From Moniliella sp. 'wahieum' (taxonomy: Eukaryota; Basidiomycota; Moniliellomycetes; Moniliellales; Moniliellaceae): a DNA stretch of 64,000 nucleotides. A program made the position numbers and the translations under genes. The stretch covers positions 1 to 64,000 of the forward strand of contig RSEE01000116.1 in assembly GCA_003971905.1 (NCBI GenBank), in the 5' to 3' direction. The notes below the pieces were generated by a model that worked only from the letters and a program-made list of their open reading frames with translations, searched no databases and was not told the origin of the DNA. This document shows positions 45,597-57,057 of the stretch, piece by piece (within the stretch, counting starts at the first letter, position 1; the number at the start of each line of letters is the position of its first letter).

Positions 45597-46053
45597 ATGA
45601 AGGCTGCTCTGCTCCTGCTTGCCCTCCCCGCTCGCCTCGGCCGCTGCAGTGCAGAAGCGCGACCCGTCGGTCAACTGTGGCGGGACGAGCTACACGTCGG
45701 ACCAGGTGGCCGAGTGCGTCAATTACGGCAACGAAGGCGACGGCGGTTCCTCCGACTACCCGCACCAGTACCACGACTATGAGGGATTTGACTTTAGCAA
45801 CTACTGCTCCGACAGTGACTTTTACGAGTACCCGCTTACCAGCGATGGCTACACCGGTGGGTCCCCTGGTGCCGACCGGTGCATCTACGGATCCTCCAGC
45901 GGCTCCTTCTGCGGCGCCATCACCCACACTGGTACGCCCCCTCCTCATCCCCCCACTCATGACTGGTTCTGACTCTTGCTTTCCTTTTCCCCTCTCTTTT
46001 GCTGATCGGCAACAGGCGCTTCGGGCGATGACTTTGTGCAGTGCAGCTACTAA
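45597..46053 (+). CDS. Secreted guanyl-specific ribonuclease (RNase T1/U2 family)
   Basis: Small extracellular fungal RNase that cleaves single-stranded RNA through a 2',3'-cyclic phosphate. The ATG at 45597 begins a hydrophobic leader (MKAALLLLALP), consistent with secretion, and a dibasic QKRD suggests a short propeptide. The mature part reads SVNCGGTSYTSDQV, then YPHQYHDYEGFDF with the catalytic-pocket His. FYEYPLTSD carries the catalytic Glu and GGSPGADRCIY the catalytic Arg. The intron at 45932-46015 (84 bp) splits ITHTG from ASGDDFVQCSY, which holds the general-acid His and the C-terminal cysteine. The core is complete. The CGG start and YPHQY resemble Ustilago RNase U2, while SPGADR and ITHTGASG match T1. 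The leader frame is not fully certain. Confidence 0.88.
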
Positions 46054-46736
46054 AGGCGGGTCCTTTCCATTTGATTGGTTGTGGGCTGCACCGGCATCAC
46101 CCTAGTCTCGGCCCATATCGCCAACATGTGTCATGCGCGTAAAGGGCCGCCCACGTTCTCTTTTTCCTCTGTTGGTCGAGATGCGATGTTTGTAAATCTG
46201 TCATCATCGCTCTGTTATCTACCTCCCTCTCTCTCCCCGCCGCGCTCGGTTGGCTTGTCTGTTGGATCGGCGAAAGACATCGTACATCTATAGTAGTCCT
46301 GATCTCGACTGTTCCGTCTGTTTCGTTGTTGTGCGATTGTGGGATCGGACCGATTGCTGATTCCCAGCGCGTTGCCTGTTGGCCGAGCAGCGGGAATGCT
46401 ACGAATGATGAATGGCGAATGAGATCTCAGAATATAGGAGGGGGGAGCAACCGATACGGGTGCAAGGGGAAAAAGGTGGCCAGCGTGGAGGGAGTGATGG
46501 AGGGAGGCGTGAGCCACCGGGCAGTGCTGAAATATGAAAGTGGGGGTGATTTCTAACCGAGTCGGGTAGAGTGCGAAAGCGATGGAACCTGTGACGACGC
46601 GTTGCGACGCGACACGACGCGACACGCGTGGGCGGAGAGAGACTGGCGCCGTGCCCCCCGGTGGCGCGTGGACGAGCGCGGAGCGGGCCAACGCAGCTCC
46701 GCCAGCCAGAGTGCCGTTGCTTCGCGCGCCGCCACC
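46054..46736. promoter_or_regulatory. Region between RNase and CAF-1 genes
   Basis: 683 bp with T/C-rich 3' sequence of the RNase gene, then GC-rich sequence before the CAF-1 start, including a GCGACGCGACACGACGCGAC-like short repeat (46600-46625). No gene is seen. Confidence 0.4.
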
Positions 46737-49618
46737 ATGTCCAGCGCCGCCGCCGCCACCAAGCGGCCTGCCTCGCCCGCGCTCTCCCCCGCCGACACCG
46801 GCAAGCGGCCGCGCACCAGCCCCCCACCGCCACCACCACCTGCTTCTGCCACTACCGCTGCCGCTGCCGCTGCCGCTGCCCCCGCCCCTGCGCTGCAGGT
46901 GTACACCTCGCGTAACAAGCTGCTCTTCCGCCAGAAAGCCATTCTCTGGGACCGTTCCCGCGAAGTTATGATGCGTGCGTGTTGTGCCCCCTTCTTTCCC
47001 AAGCGTGTGCTGACGCGTTCCCCCAGTTCTCATGCAGTTTTCCGATCTTCTCGCGCACGCCTCTGCGCCGCTGGAGGAAGTTCCTCCGCCCTTTCTTCCG
47101 CTCATCGGTCTGCTGGGGGAGGAGAACGACAAGCCGTTGCCCGAGCTGGCACGGGTGGTGCACCAGTCGATCGTGACGAGCATGCTGGCTTCGGAGCTGG
47201 ACCTAGCTGACTCGCCATCGACGGCGGAAGCGCGGCTGCCCGTGGCGGTGGTGCATGCTGCGTTAGCGACGGCCGGGAAGCGGGTGGACTATGGTCTGAG
47301 CGTGGCGGATGTGTGTGCGCATGCAGTACCGAGCGTGGCGGCTGCGGCGGCGAATGCGCAGCAGGGCGTATCGGTTTACCGCTTTGAAGTCCACCCGCCC
47401 GTGTGGGAGGCCTTGTCGGAAGAGCTGCGTGCGCGGCTAACTGCCCGCCGTGCTGAACGGCGCGAAGCCCAGGCCCAAGCGGCTGTCCTCTTTGCCAGCC
47501 TGTCGGAAGAGGACCAAGGCACGCTCGTGTTTGGCACGAAAAAGAAGGCGGCTGCCGCGTTGGCCCAGGTCCCTCACACAGCACCCTTGCCTCCTCTTCC
47601 TCTTCCTCTTCCGCCTCCGCCCGCACCAACACCAGCATCAGCCTCAGCTCCCGCTCCAGCCCCCACACCCACACCCACAGCCGCACCCGCACCGGTCCCC
47701 CCACCACCCCAACATCCATCCACAGCGCAGCCCCCCGCGCCCACACCCGACCCAGCACCAGCCTCCGCCTCCGCCTCCGCCTCCGCACCTGACCCTCTTG
47801 GCACCAGTACCCGACCACGTGTCTGCATCTAACGCTTGCCATCTTTCCCCTCGTCCCTCCACTCTGCACGCCAGTCCACATGCGGCGGCGCATCCCACCT
47901 CGCCCCCCCGGGTCTCGCACTCTCCCTCGCCACAGCCGCAGCCGCAGCCCACCGAAGCCGAGACGGAAGCCGAGCGGGAAAAGGCGCGGATCAAAGCGGA
48001 GCGTGCGGAACAGCGAGCGGCCAAGGACCGTGTACGCCAAGCGAAGCAAGCTGAAAAAGAACGGGTTCAAGCGACGCAGCAACGACAAGCTAACTTTCTC
48101 GCTGGGTTTTTAGGTCGCAACAAGCCTTCGCCCGTGGCTCAATCCAGTTCCGCGTCGCCCGATACCAAACCTGCTGGGCCTGTCCAGTCCGCCGCGCCAG
48201 GCGGCGCGTTTGACCAGACTTTTCTTCCCTGTGTCATTAAGAATCTAGCTCCGGCCAATCGGTTTGCAGCGACCACGTCGGCGGTGGAGGATGTTGCGCA
48301 GTTGGTCAATGCGCAACCGGAAGCGAGCTCGACGAGCTTGTTGACGGAATGGGGTGAGGCCATGCCCGATTCGGTACAGACGCGCTCGCGGTGTGGCCGT
48401 GACCCGGATGGCCGCCTGGCCACGGGCGTGCAGTCCAAAGTGTCGGTTCGGCAAGTGATGCATTTGGTGCGGGAAAGTGATGTGCTAGGTGAAGGAGCGG
48501 CCGAGGCGGCGCAAGCGGGTCTAGCTCAGTTGCACAACGTGCAGACTAAGTACCTTCTCTTCCATACGGACCTTCGTCCAGGCTGGGTGGGTACCTGGAC
48601 GGTCCAGTGCGCTCGTTGGACCTCGCACGCCCTATGGCCAAGATTCGGTCCAGTTGGATTACGCGCTGGACTCGGACGCCGAGTGGGAAGCTCCCGAGGA
48701 AGGAGACGGGGAGGAAATTGCTGATGAAGAAGAAGAGGAGGAGGAGGAAGGTTCGTCGCGTGCGTCGGACTCGGACTCGGACCAGAGCGATTGGCTAGAA
48801 GACGATTTGGGAGAAGGCGACAATGCGCCGGACGACGTCAATGGCAGCGAGACGGGCGGCCCACCGTCGCCGTCCGGACCTGGCGCTAACGCTAGCGCTA
48901 GCGTGGGAGGCGGGGGATTAAGCATGGGAGGAGCCAAGGCCAAGTGGGGTGCATGGCGGCGAGGCGGTCCCGACCGAGGCTTGGGCGGTAAGTGGGGCGC
49001 AGCCATGGCCCGACGGCGTAAAAAAGACCAAAGCCCCCGTGGTGAAAAAGTTGGTTCCGTACGCGTCCAGCGTGCACTTTGACACGCACCTTACCAGCTC
49101 CGATCCTGCTTTCGCCTCGTTCCAACTCACCTTTTCCCTGGCTTTGCACTGGGCATGGACCCGTTTGCGCCGCTGACGCGACCCAAGCCCGAGGGGTTAA
49201 CGGGAACCGACAGCGGTGCCGGTACAGGTGCTGGGTGCTGGTGCTGGTGCTGGGCTGGGCGAGACGGAGGACGGTGGTGGTGGCCCGGCAAGGAAGAAAA
49301 CTTCGTTCCCTGATGACTGACCGGTCGGTTTGTTGCGGCGCTCTATGCGGCTTCGAACCGGTCCAACCGGTTATTGTTGACGGAAGAGTACTGAGCGTGT
49401 TTGTAAGCCAAGGCCTGGCTACGCCCTTGACCCGAGTGGCCATTGAGCGTAAGTTGGAGGAAGTGGCTGTCAAGCAGGGCAAACTCTATGTCGCTCGTCC
49501 CGAGTTTCTCCACCTCGTACCCTCCACCGCGAATCGGGGTAAGACCCAAGACAATTCGAATTGTTCGTCGGCCACCGCCCATCTCACTCCGCCCAGGAAG
49601 GGGGGCCCGTGGCGGTGA
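46737..49618 (+). CDS. Chromatin assembly factor 1 large subunit (p150/Cac1)
   Basis: CAF-1 deposits H3-H4 on newly replicated DNA, and this subunit scaffolds the complex and binds PCNA. The ATG at 46737 (context GCCACCATGT) starts MSSAAAATKRPASPALSPAD. The intron near 46977-47026 joins REVMM to LLMQFSDLLAH. A globular N-terminal region and a Pro/Ala-rich linker follow. The KER-type charged helix has EREKARIKAERAEQRAAKDR and AKQAEKERVQATQQRQA. FLGRNKPSP is next. KYLLFHTDLRPGWVGTWT and LDYALDSDAEWEAPEEGDGE, with the acidic run after it, are strong family signatures. KKLVPYASSVHFD follows. The winged-helix C-terminus has FVAALYAASNRSNRLLLTEE and TRVAIERKLEEVAVKQGKLY. The length is normal for fungi (about 850-900 residues). 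Several frame changes occur (near 47830, 48590, 49040 and 49330), and the stop is approximate. Confidence 0.85.
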
Positions 49619-50160
49619 TCAGAATGGTACTCTACTGGGTACTACTTGAGGAAGATTTGGAATGCAATGTTCGTGGCATTGACCCGACCGCCCAGAGTAT
49701 AGTAAGGTGTGGTGGTACAAAAGGAAGGGAGGTGGGTGTGCGGGTACGTTTAAAAAGAGGGTATGTACAGTGGTTAGAGAAACTAAAGCGGGGGTGAATA
49801 CATCCCCCGCTGATGATACAACGGTGCCCTTTGCAAGCGCACGAGGGGCGTCAGTCGAATCGCGGCCAGTTGGGGTCAACGCACACGACCCCGTACCCAA
49901 CCCTGGATTGGAAACGAAGAACAGACAACAAGGATAAACAGAAGAGTCTGGGGGGGGCGTCTGACGTAAAAGAACGAGCCAAAAAGGAAGACCGAATGTC
50001 GGAGGCAGAGCGACCCATCCCACCAACCCGTCGAAAGCCCAGACCGAAAACAAAAAGATCAGGCACACGCAAGCACCACGTATAGCGCACCCCTCCTCCC
50101 CACGCCTTCTCAGATCTCATCTGAGATAGCATGCAACTTGCAACTGCGCATGTGCCCGGG
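49619..50160. other. Convergent 3' region after CAF-1
   Basis: 542 bp between two gene ends, without a convincing frame. There is a G-run at 49951-49957. Confidence 0.45.
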
Positions 50161-51733
50161 TCAGGACTGGTCGCGTTCCTTGGTGAATGTCTTCAATTCG
50201 TCTTGGACGGCTGAACAAATCTGACGGTACAAAGCCCGCAAAGCCAGGGATGAGAAACGAGTTGGCATTCACGTTGGGTAACTGGTGCCGTAACTTATCC
50301 GACAAACCACGTAGCTTGGCAAACTTGGTCGTGCGCATGGATACTACCGAGGCGCCGTCCCCCTCGGACCCCATCTCGGCACTGGCATCGGCACTGGCAT
50401 TGACATTGGCACTGGCACTGGCACTGGCATTGGCATCGGGAGCTGAAGCCGGTAGGCCGAATTCTTCCGACGTCGCGCGAAGCAGGTAAGACCAGACCAT
50501 GGGCCACTCTGTTTGGACCTGGCGAGGGGCATGAGAAGAGGACTGGGTACGGGTCCGCCCGCGCGCACAGGCACAGACACCTTCGTCCGGGGCCTATTCC
50601 CCCGTTCTCGCACGCTACCGAAAAACTTGTGTGTGCCACGTGCCTGAGAAGCAGAGGGAGGAGGAAGGTGGGTATTGGTGGCCCGGGAAGACTGTGCTTC
50701 CTCTGCTTGCGTCCCCAGCTCAGCGCCCAAGACGCGTGGTCGTCGGGGGGGAGAATTGGGTGGTGGGGTACAGGTCCAAGCTGATGGGGTGAAGGCGGGG
50801 TGGGGGCCGGGGCGGGCTGCTTCCAGGGCTGAGGGAGTCAAGGGGAGTGAAAGAGTGGACGGATTGGGCTGTGACTGTGGTTGTGGTTGTGGTTGTGACT
50901 GTGGCAGTGGTTGTGGCAGCGGAAGCGGCAGTGGTTGCGGAGGAAGCTTGCCAGTCTCGGTGCGGTTGGAGGAGGCAGTAGCTGAGCAACGAGGGGGAGG
51001 AGGCTGAAGAGGCACGAGGGGTACGGGAAGGCAAGGAAGGAATGGACGTTGAGTGGGACAGGCTCCGTGCGCGCGCCGCCGATCGACAGGGCGAAGCGGG
51101 GACGCCACTGGCAGTAGCGTGACCAGGTACAGTCCCATTCAAGTAGAATCCTGGGTTCTAGACACGCCTCCCGTGCCACTGTTGGGATGCAGACCCATCT
51201 TGCGCACATCCGATCCTCCCGCTGCGTCCAACGGCGCTGTACCTCCAGGCAAGGGCACGCCAGGCAACTCCAGAGCCAGCAAGGGCCCTGACGGAACAGG
51301 CCCATGCGAGCTGGACGGGCGACTTGAGGTGGTTGAGGAGGAGGAGATGGAGAGCGTCTCCCTGACCAGCGGCGGGGTGGGACGCCATCGCTGCCCGGGC
51401 CGCCGGAAGGCGAGCTGGGGCCCGTGTAGACCAACGCGTGGGCGGGCCAGCCATTGACGGGGGTACGCTGAACGGGTGGGGGGGCGTGTCAAGCAGCTGC
51501 TTCAGCAGTCCATCCAGCAGCTCCGTGGGCGAACGCGCGTTCTGTCCAAATGGAACGAAAGGTTAGAGAGGGAGAAGGAACACAAGAGCAACCACGCCCA
51601 CCAAGACAGACACAGGAATTGCAGAGACGTACGCTGGCATGACGGCTTGCGGGGGAGGCAGGAGGCGGGCGAATGGGGCTCATCCAGCTCCCATAGGAGC
51701 AAAAGGGGCGCGAGGAGGCGGGGGTCCGGCCAT
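50161..51733 (-). CDS. Unrecognised Pro/Ser-rich protein with a conserved-looking C-terminus
   Basis: I do not recognise this gene. The ATG at 51733 starts MAGPPPPRAPFAPMGAG, then SPIRPPPASPASRHAS. An intron with a GTACGT donor (near 51631) and CAG acceptor (near 51543) joins to ARSPTELLDGLLKQLLDTP, an amphipathic helix. A long disordered middle is rich in Ser, Thr, Pro and Gln-Pro repeats. The C-terminal part looks folded: EWPMVWSYLLRATSEEFGLP, an Ala/Ser/Asn repeat made of GCCAGTGCCAGT-type hexamers, then TKFAKLRGLSDKLRHQLPNV, NANSFLIPGFAGFV and QICSAVQDELKTFTKERDQS before the stop at 50161. Frame changes occur in the middle. The helical ends with a disordered centre would suit an adaptor or complex subunit, but that is only a guess. 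Orthology could be tested with the C-terminal 110 residues. Confidence 0.5.
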
Positions 51734-54700
51734 GGTGGTGCAGCAGCAAGCGGGCAAGAGATGAGCGGGGCAGCGGCTGGTGTAATATAGACACAGCGGA
51801 TGGGAGTGGCTAGTGGGTGGAGGTATGCAGAAGCAGCACAACAGGAGACAGACGGGTGCGGCTGGCGCGACAGACGACAGAACGCTCGGTCGATCGCAGA
51901 GGAGATACGGACGGGGCTGCTGCCGCGTAACGATTAGACGGTTAGGGTACTTAGTACCAGTCGCTGCCAAGCTGCCGTCCAACGTCCGCTGCCATCGGCG
52001 AGCACACGAGCACAGCCAGCAGGCACGCGTGAGAGGCCGGCTTTGCCACCAAAGGGGCTTCTGTCTCTCGTGCGAGGGGGAGGCGAACAGGCGCGGGTGG
52101 TCCCCCACCCCTCGGATTCAGGCCGCCTGGGCGGGGAGTACTGAGTCTCAGTACCGAGTCTCAAGACTGAATGTACTCAGTTGCCAACGCGGCGCAGCGC
52201 TGGGAGAGGCATTGCATGTGACTCGCCCCGCTCCACTAGCAAAAGGGGTCGCGTCGGGCGCTGTGTGCTGAAAGTGCGAAGGCTGAATAAGAGAGTGAAG
52301 AGTGAACTCAGTCTCGGCTTGGGTACCTGGGCCCAAGTACACTCTCAGTACTTGCCCACTGCGGCTACTTTTAGTACTCCGTACTGACTCAGTATTCAGT
52401 ACTCTCACACATGTCACACCAGTAGAACCAGTACCTAGCAACTGGCGAACGAAAGGCGTTGATACTTGTCTCGTAGGCGCATAGGCTGGCACATCCCCAC
52501 AAATACATATGGGGGTGCCAGTATTGTATAAGCACGAGCCTGTATCCTGTACGTAGATTTGCCCGAAGACACAACCGACATCCGGAATACTCGGCGTTCT
52601 TTCCGCCGACCCAGGGACGGAGAGGCGTATAGCTCTCCAACTCTAAAAGAGGCATTTCAGCGCCAATCAAAAGACTGGTCCTGCCGCTGGGCTGGTGTGT
52701 GCACTCTGGTACACGCTTTTTCTTCAGCACCTCGAACCCCCCACCCCTATCCCCTCCCATGAAATTGAGACCCACACGACAGCTCTTCAGATATGAAAGA
52801 AAACACGGTGCGTTCCTGTGGCCTTTTCAGTCTCTTTCCCAACGCCCCCATACGTCCAACAAGCCATATCGCATGCCTTGAGAAAAAAGTACCCCCTTTG
52901 TTTCTAGAGCGTCTCTCCTTCAATGTCTGGGGCAGTGCGTTGAGCCTAAGCGCCTAAGCGCTGAAGGTAGGTCGCGGGAGGGGTCAACCTGTCACCGGTC
53001 AACGGTCAACGCTCAACCTGAGCATCCTCCCTAGTCACTCTATAGTCACTAGAAGTAAACACTTTTAGCGGTTACTTTAAGCTTTAAGATTGCGCCTCTC
53101 GCGGCCGTCGAGATTGATTAGCGTCGTTTTTGGCCGAGATAACATGGACAACAAAATGTTATCCCCGGCCGACCATGCGGCGGCACCGCCGGCTGAGAAG
53201 CCGGCGACTAACAAGCTCATTGATCCATCGATCATGCATCATGCATGATTATCGATTATCGATCATCAATTGAAGCCTGACCGATCCCTGATTGATCGTT
53301 TATCGCGCAACGCCACGCTAAGTGTTGGGCGTTTGCCGTCCTCTGATCCAACTGCGCTTTTCGCCCAGCGCCTCACATGCTCACAACTTTCGACCTCTCT
53401 CTCACCGATCCCAGATCACAAGCACACCCCGCTTTTCCCCGCACCCCACCATGTCAAAAGACGGCGATGACCGGAATGACCGATGATCCAGTCCATGATC
53501 GGGGGTCCATGGATCCGGGCTCAGCCGGGGCGCTTCGTCTATCTATACTCTGATCCAAGCGAGCGAGATTTGCGACTCCCAGATCTCACATGCTGTCATC
53601 GCCTGTCACATGTCACATGTCGTGTGACATGGCAATCATTCCGAAACTGCTGTAGTACTTTGAGCAGACTGAAGAAATGATCGATCAGCAAGTCGGTTCC
53701 CTTCGCTGCCACAGCGACTGAGGTACAGATGAAAACACACACCCCGTGGGCTTTCAACGGCGCTACGGAGCGTTGGGCAGTGGGTACGCAGGACATTGAG
53801 GTCTTTTATTGGCCAGAAGACTAGGCGCAATGTGTATGAGCCATGGTAGTAGCTTTGGGTCCATCACAATGTGGGGGGTGCACAGAAAGCAGCACGTTGA
53901 TGGCGTTGACGACGGATGCCAGTGTGTATTCCATTTTGCAACACATGATGACACAGACGCTCCCAACTGCGCGTCTCGTCCTCGACATCCTCGACGTCCT
54001 CGACGTCCTCGACGCCGCGTCAAGCGTCATGCGCGTCTTCATGCCTCTGCCTGACTAGGAGCGGTATTCAGCTAGACGAGTCCTATTAGCGATTCGATTT
54101 CGATGAAGCAATAAAGACCCATACTCAAAATACAATGATAGTATGCCCCACATGCCAGCTGGGAACTCGGGTTCGTTTCGAAGAGACCACTGCACATAGT
54201 ATGATGGCGGAAAATTGAACACTGGACATACAGAGTACTGAAGTTCAGTACATTGAAGGATTAGCTTGCGCGATCCCGAGCAACGGGATACTGGCTAGAA
54301 AACCCACAAAAAAGAGCGTACGATCAACGTCCAACGTCCAACAGTAGCCGCGCTGTAACGCAAATAATAGCCACTATAGGTTCGAGTACATTTTTGTGGC
54401 TGCGAAGCATCGCGCTGGGAAAGGATGCATTCCTTCACCGTCTTCAAGCTTCAAGCTTCAACAGAGATCATGAGATTAAAGATTGCCCGTGTTCAACAGA
54501 CCAACAATAGTATGATTCGTTGCGATTCAAGGGGCAGAAGATACAAAAGTAGCCCTCTAGTAACTCGCTGGCGATTCGTCACTTCTCTCATCCTCACTCG
54601 CTTCACACATCATATGGATTCTGTACTTTATCCTCTGTACACTCTCGCTGTACTCTGTAGTACTCCTCAGGCTTCTCATACCAGCCACCAGTCCCACGTG

Positions 54701-55092
54701 CGTCTGACGATCCGGCGTAAGGTGTAGCGCAGGGCCACATGCAAAGAAAAGAGGAGCGCTCTCCCTGCCGCCGCGTTCTCCTTCCTCTACCATCTTCCCC
54801 CACGCACACCATGCATGAGCCCTGGGTACGACCTGACCGACCTGACCCGACCAGTCACCACGCACCACCGTCAATCACGGGCCAAGCCATTTCTTCTTTA
54901 TTGTTTCCCTGCTACCTCGGTGACATGGTGACAGGGCACGTTGAGTGCGGCCAAATAGTCTGGTCACTGTAGGTAGGCCAGGGTACCAACAGCATATTCT
55001 CCTTCCATTGCCTTCGTCTTGTCGTGCCTCCCATGTCCCATGTCCCAGGTTCCATGTCCCACGTTGCATGACCCAGGTTGCATGTTGCATGT
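51734..55092. other. Second gene-poor stretch
   Basis: 3.36 kb without a supported gene. It includes AGTACT-rich clusters (52136-52175 and 52330-52405), the double hairpin at 53132-53205, ATCGAT/ATGCAT palindromic sequence (53225-53275), GACGTCCTC repeats (53986-54012) and CCATGTCC repeats (55028-55060). Open frames are short and lack motifs. Confidence 0.5.
53132..53205. repeat. Two adjacent inverted repeats (hairpins)
   Basis: The first has arms GGCCGAGATAACAT (53132-53145) and ATGTTATCCCCGGCC (53156-53170), 8 perfect plus 5 perfect pairs around a mismatch, with a 10-nt loop. The second has arms GCCGGCT (53188-53194) and AGCCGGC (53199-53205), perfect, with loop GAGA. Confidence 0.75.
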
Positions 55093-56397
55093 TCACACTC
55101 CCTTGGGCAGCAAGAGCCAGGCAGCCAAGCCAGCGACGAGGCCCGACAATTTTTCGCCCGGGGTATGAAAGTAGACTTGGGTCAGGAACAGCATCCAGGC
55201 CCACAAGGCTGCCAAGCCCAAGGTAGCTACCAACCCACATGTGTAGCCCCTTGCTTGGGGCGGTGGCAGTCCCGTCGTCGCAGGGACATGGGCGGTGCGG
55301 TCGCGGAAATTGAATGGCCAGGATTGCGAGGGGATAGAGCGCTTGTACGCCAGGTAGCAGGTACGGTACCAATGGCGATACTTCCTCCAGCATCCAGAGT
55401 AAAGATAGGATCAACAGGAACGTATGGCCCGATACGTCGTGCCCCCCGCGCCCTAGGAACCATCCACAATGAGGGGAGTTAGTCTCGTTCTCGTCTCGTC
55501 CTCTCGTCCTCTCGTCGTCAAACGGGCAAGAGAGAGGAGAGGGCTACCAAGGCCAACACGGATACGTACATTCGGTTCGGAGGGAATGGAGTAAGTTAGT
55601 TGCCGCCTCGTCTTGTTGGGTGGGGGCAAGGGGCAGGGGAACGCCTTACGTTGGACACAGTAACTATGATCCACCGTTTCAGGCACTGCGATGGCCAAAG
55701 GACCCGCGCCCAGCGGGTCCTTCGGGCGGACCGGTACACACTCCCCGCCCGTGGCGGTCAAGATGCGGTACATGATTGACGGGCCAAAAAACCACGAGGC
55801 AAAAAGGACCCAAATCAGCGTCGCCACCAGAAATCGAAGTAGCGACATGCACACCAACGATGTCGACGTTACGCCTACCTCTTGTACCTCGGTCGGCGCA
55901 TCATCGTCTTTTTTGTGCGACGACCCGGGCTGCGCCACCGCAGGCGCCGGGGCCACAGAGGAGCCCGAAGCCGACCCCGAAGCCAAACCCGAAGCCGAAG
56001 CCGAGCCGGTAGTCGCCGCAAGTGCGGTCGACTCTGCCTCGGGTGCAGCGGGTGTGGGTGTGGGTGGGGCGGCAAAGAAAGCGAGAAGGGTAGTCTTGAG
56101 GGCGACGAGCTGGAGGGCAAAAACGAGCCAATTCCATACCATGGCGTACTTGACAAACACTTGGTTGACCACATTGTGTTTGTTGGCCCAGTAGGTCTTG
56201 TGGTGCTGCGGCACCGGAGGCGAAGTGGAGGCCAGGTTTTGAATGTGCGTGCCAAACGCCAGGCTGAGCCCGAGGCCTCCCAGGGTCAGCACGAGCACCA
56301 TGCCAAGGTAGGCGTAGTGGTACGGCTGCAGCACCAGCAGCTGCCGCAGCACCCCCGACGAGGCGGGCACAGGGCGGGGCGCGGGGCGAGTGCTCAT
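55093..56397 (-). CDS. FIT2/SCS3 family ER acyl-CoA diphosphatase
   Basis: FIT proteins of the ER membrane cleave acyl-CoA to acyl-phosphopantetheine and are needed for lipid-droplet and ER lipid balance. The ATG at 56397 starts MSTRPAPRPVPASSGVLRQL. A membrane segment follows (YAYLGMVLVLTLGGLGLSLA), then KHNVVNQVFVKYAMVWNWLV. A Ser/Ala/Gly-rich loop of about 50 residues is next, then CMSLLRFLVATLIWVLFASW and FFGPSIMYRILTATGGEC. The intron at 55569-55453 (117 bp, GTACGT to CTAG) leads into GHDVSGHTFLLILSLLWMLE, holding the first catalytic His. The last membrane pair has LWAWMLFLTQVYFHTPGEKL with the second catalytic His, and GLVAGLAAWLLLPKGV ends at 55093. A six-base C run at 55442-55447 is one base short of keeping frame, and another shift lies in the C-terminal third. 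The length (about 390 residues) is slightly above average because of the loop. Confidence 0.88.
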
Positions 56398-57057
56398 CGC
56401 GCGAGGGGGGGTGAGGCAGGCAGGATGGAAGCAAGAGAGCAAGCGAGGATGGAAGGGAGGAAGGAAGGGAGGAAGGATGGATGGATGGATGGAAGGATGG
56501 ATGGATAACCGAATTGCGGCGCAGGAGTACCCTGGGTAGACGTGGTGACGGGGCGGGAGCTATGACGTGGCCTGCAATTTCAGTCGGCAGTGCTGTGCGC
56601 TGCTCGATCGGCGGCGCCACGCCCCGCCTCGGCGCGGGCCAGAAGCGGTGGTTGCACGAGGCAGCCTCAGCCGCTCGTCCCTCGTCCAGCACAGAGGCGA
56701 CGATGGCCATGGCCACCAGCATGGCCTCCATCCATCCATCCGCAGACGCACCTCCAACTATGGGCGCTCCCTGTGCCCGTGTGCCTCGAAGATCTATGTT
56801 CTACTCCCCAGCACAGCAGCCCCGTGTGTATACTTTTGCCCCCATCAGCAGCCAGAGGGCGCAGACGACGACCGACGTAGGACCCGAGCGCAGCACACAC
56901 ATAGCCAGGATGTGCCGGCATACTCTCACGCTCCTGCCACGCGCCAGGGCGCCCATCGCACACCCTGCCCCCTTCGATCAGTTTGGCTGCGCGCGGTAGG
57001 CCAGTCCAAGCCCAGGGGGGAAAGGCGGTTTGCAGAAAGGGTATGCATCTCAGTGGG
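56398..57057. other. Spacer between methyltransferase 3' end and FIT2 start
   Basis: 660 bp containing GGAT/GGAAGGAT tetranucleotide tracts just upstream of FIT2 (56440-56510), probably its 5' region. No gene is supported. Confidence 0.45.

Noticed and set aside
52389-52775. 128-codon minus-strand frame
   Set aside because: Composition looks random and it crosses the AGTACT clusters.
54360-54440. Possible tRNA T-arm (GGTTCGAGT)
   Set aside because: No matching stems or acceptor arm around it.
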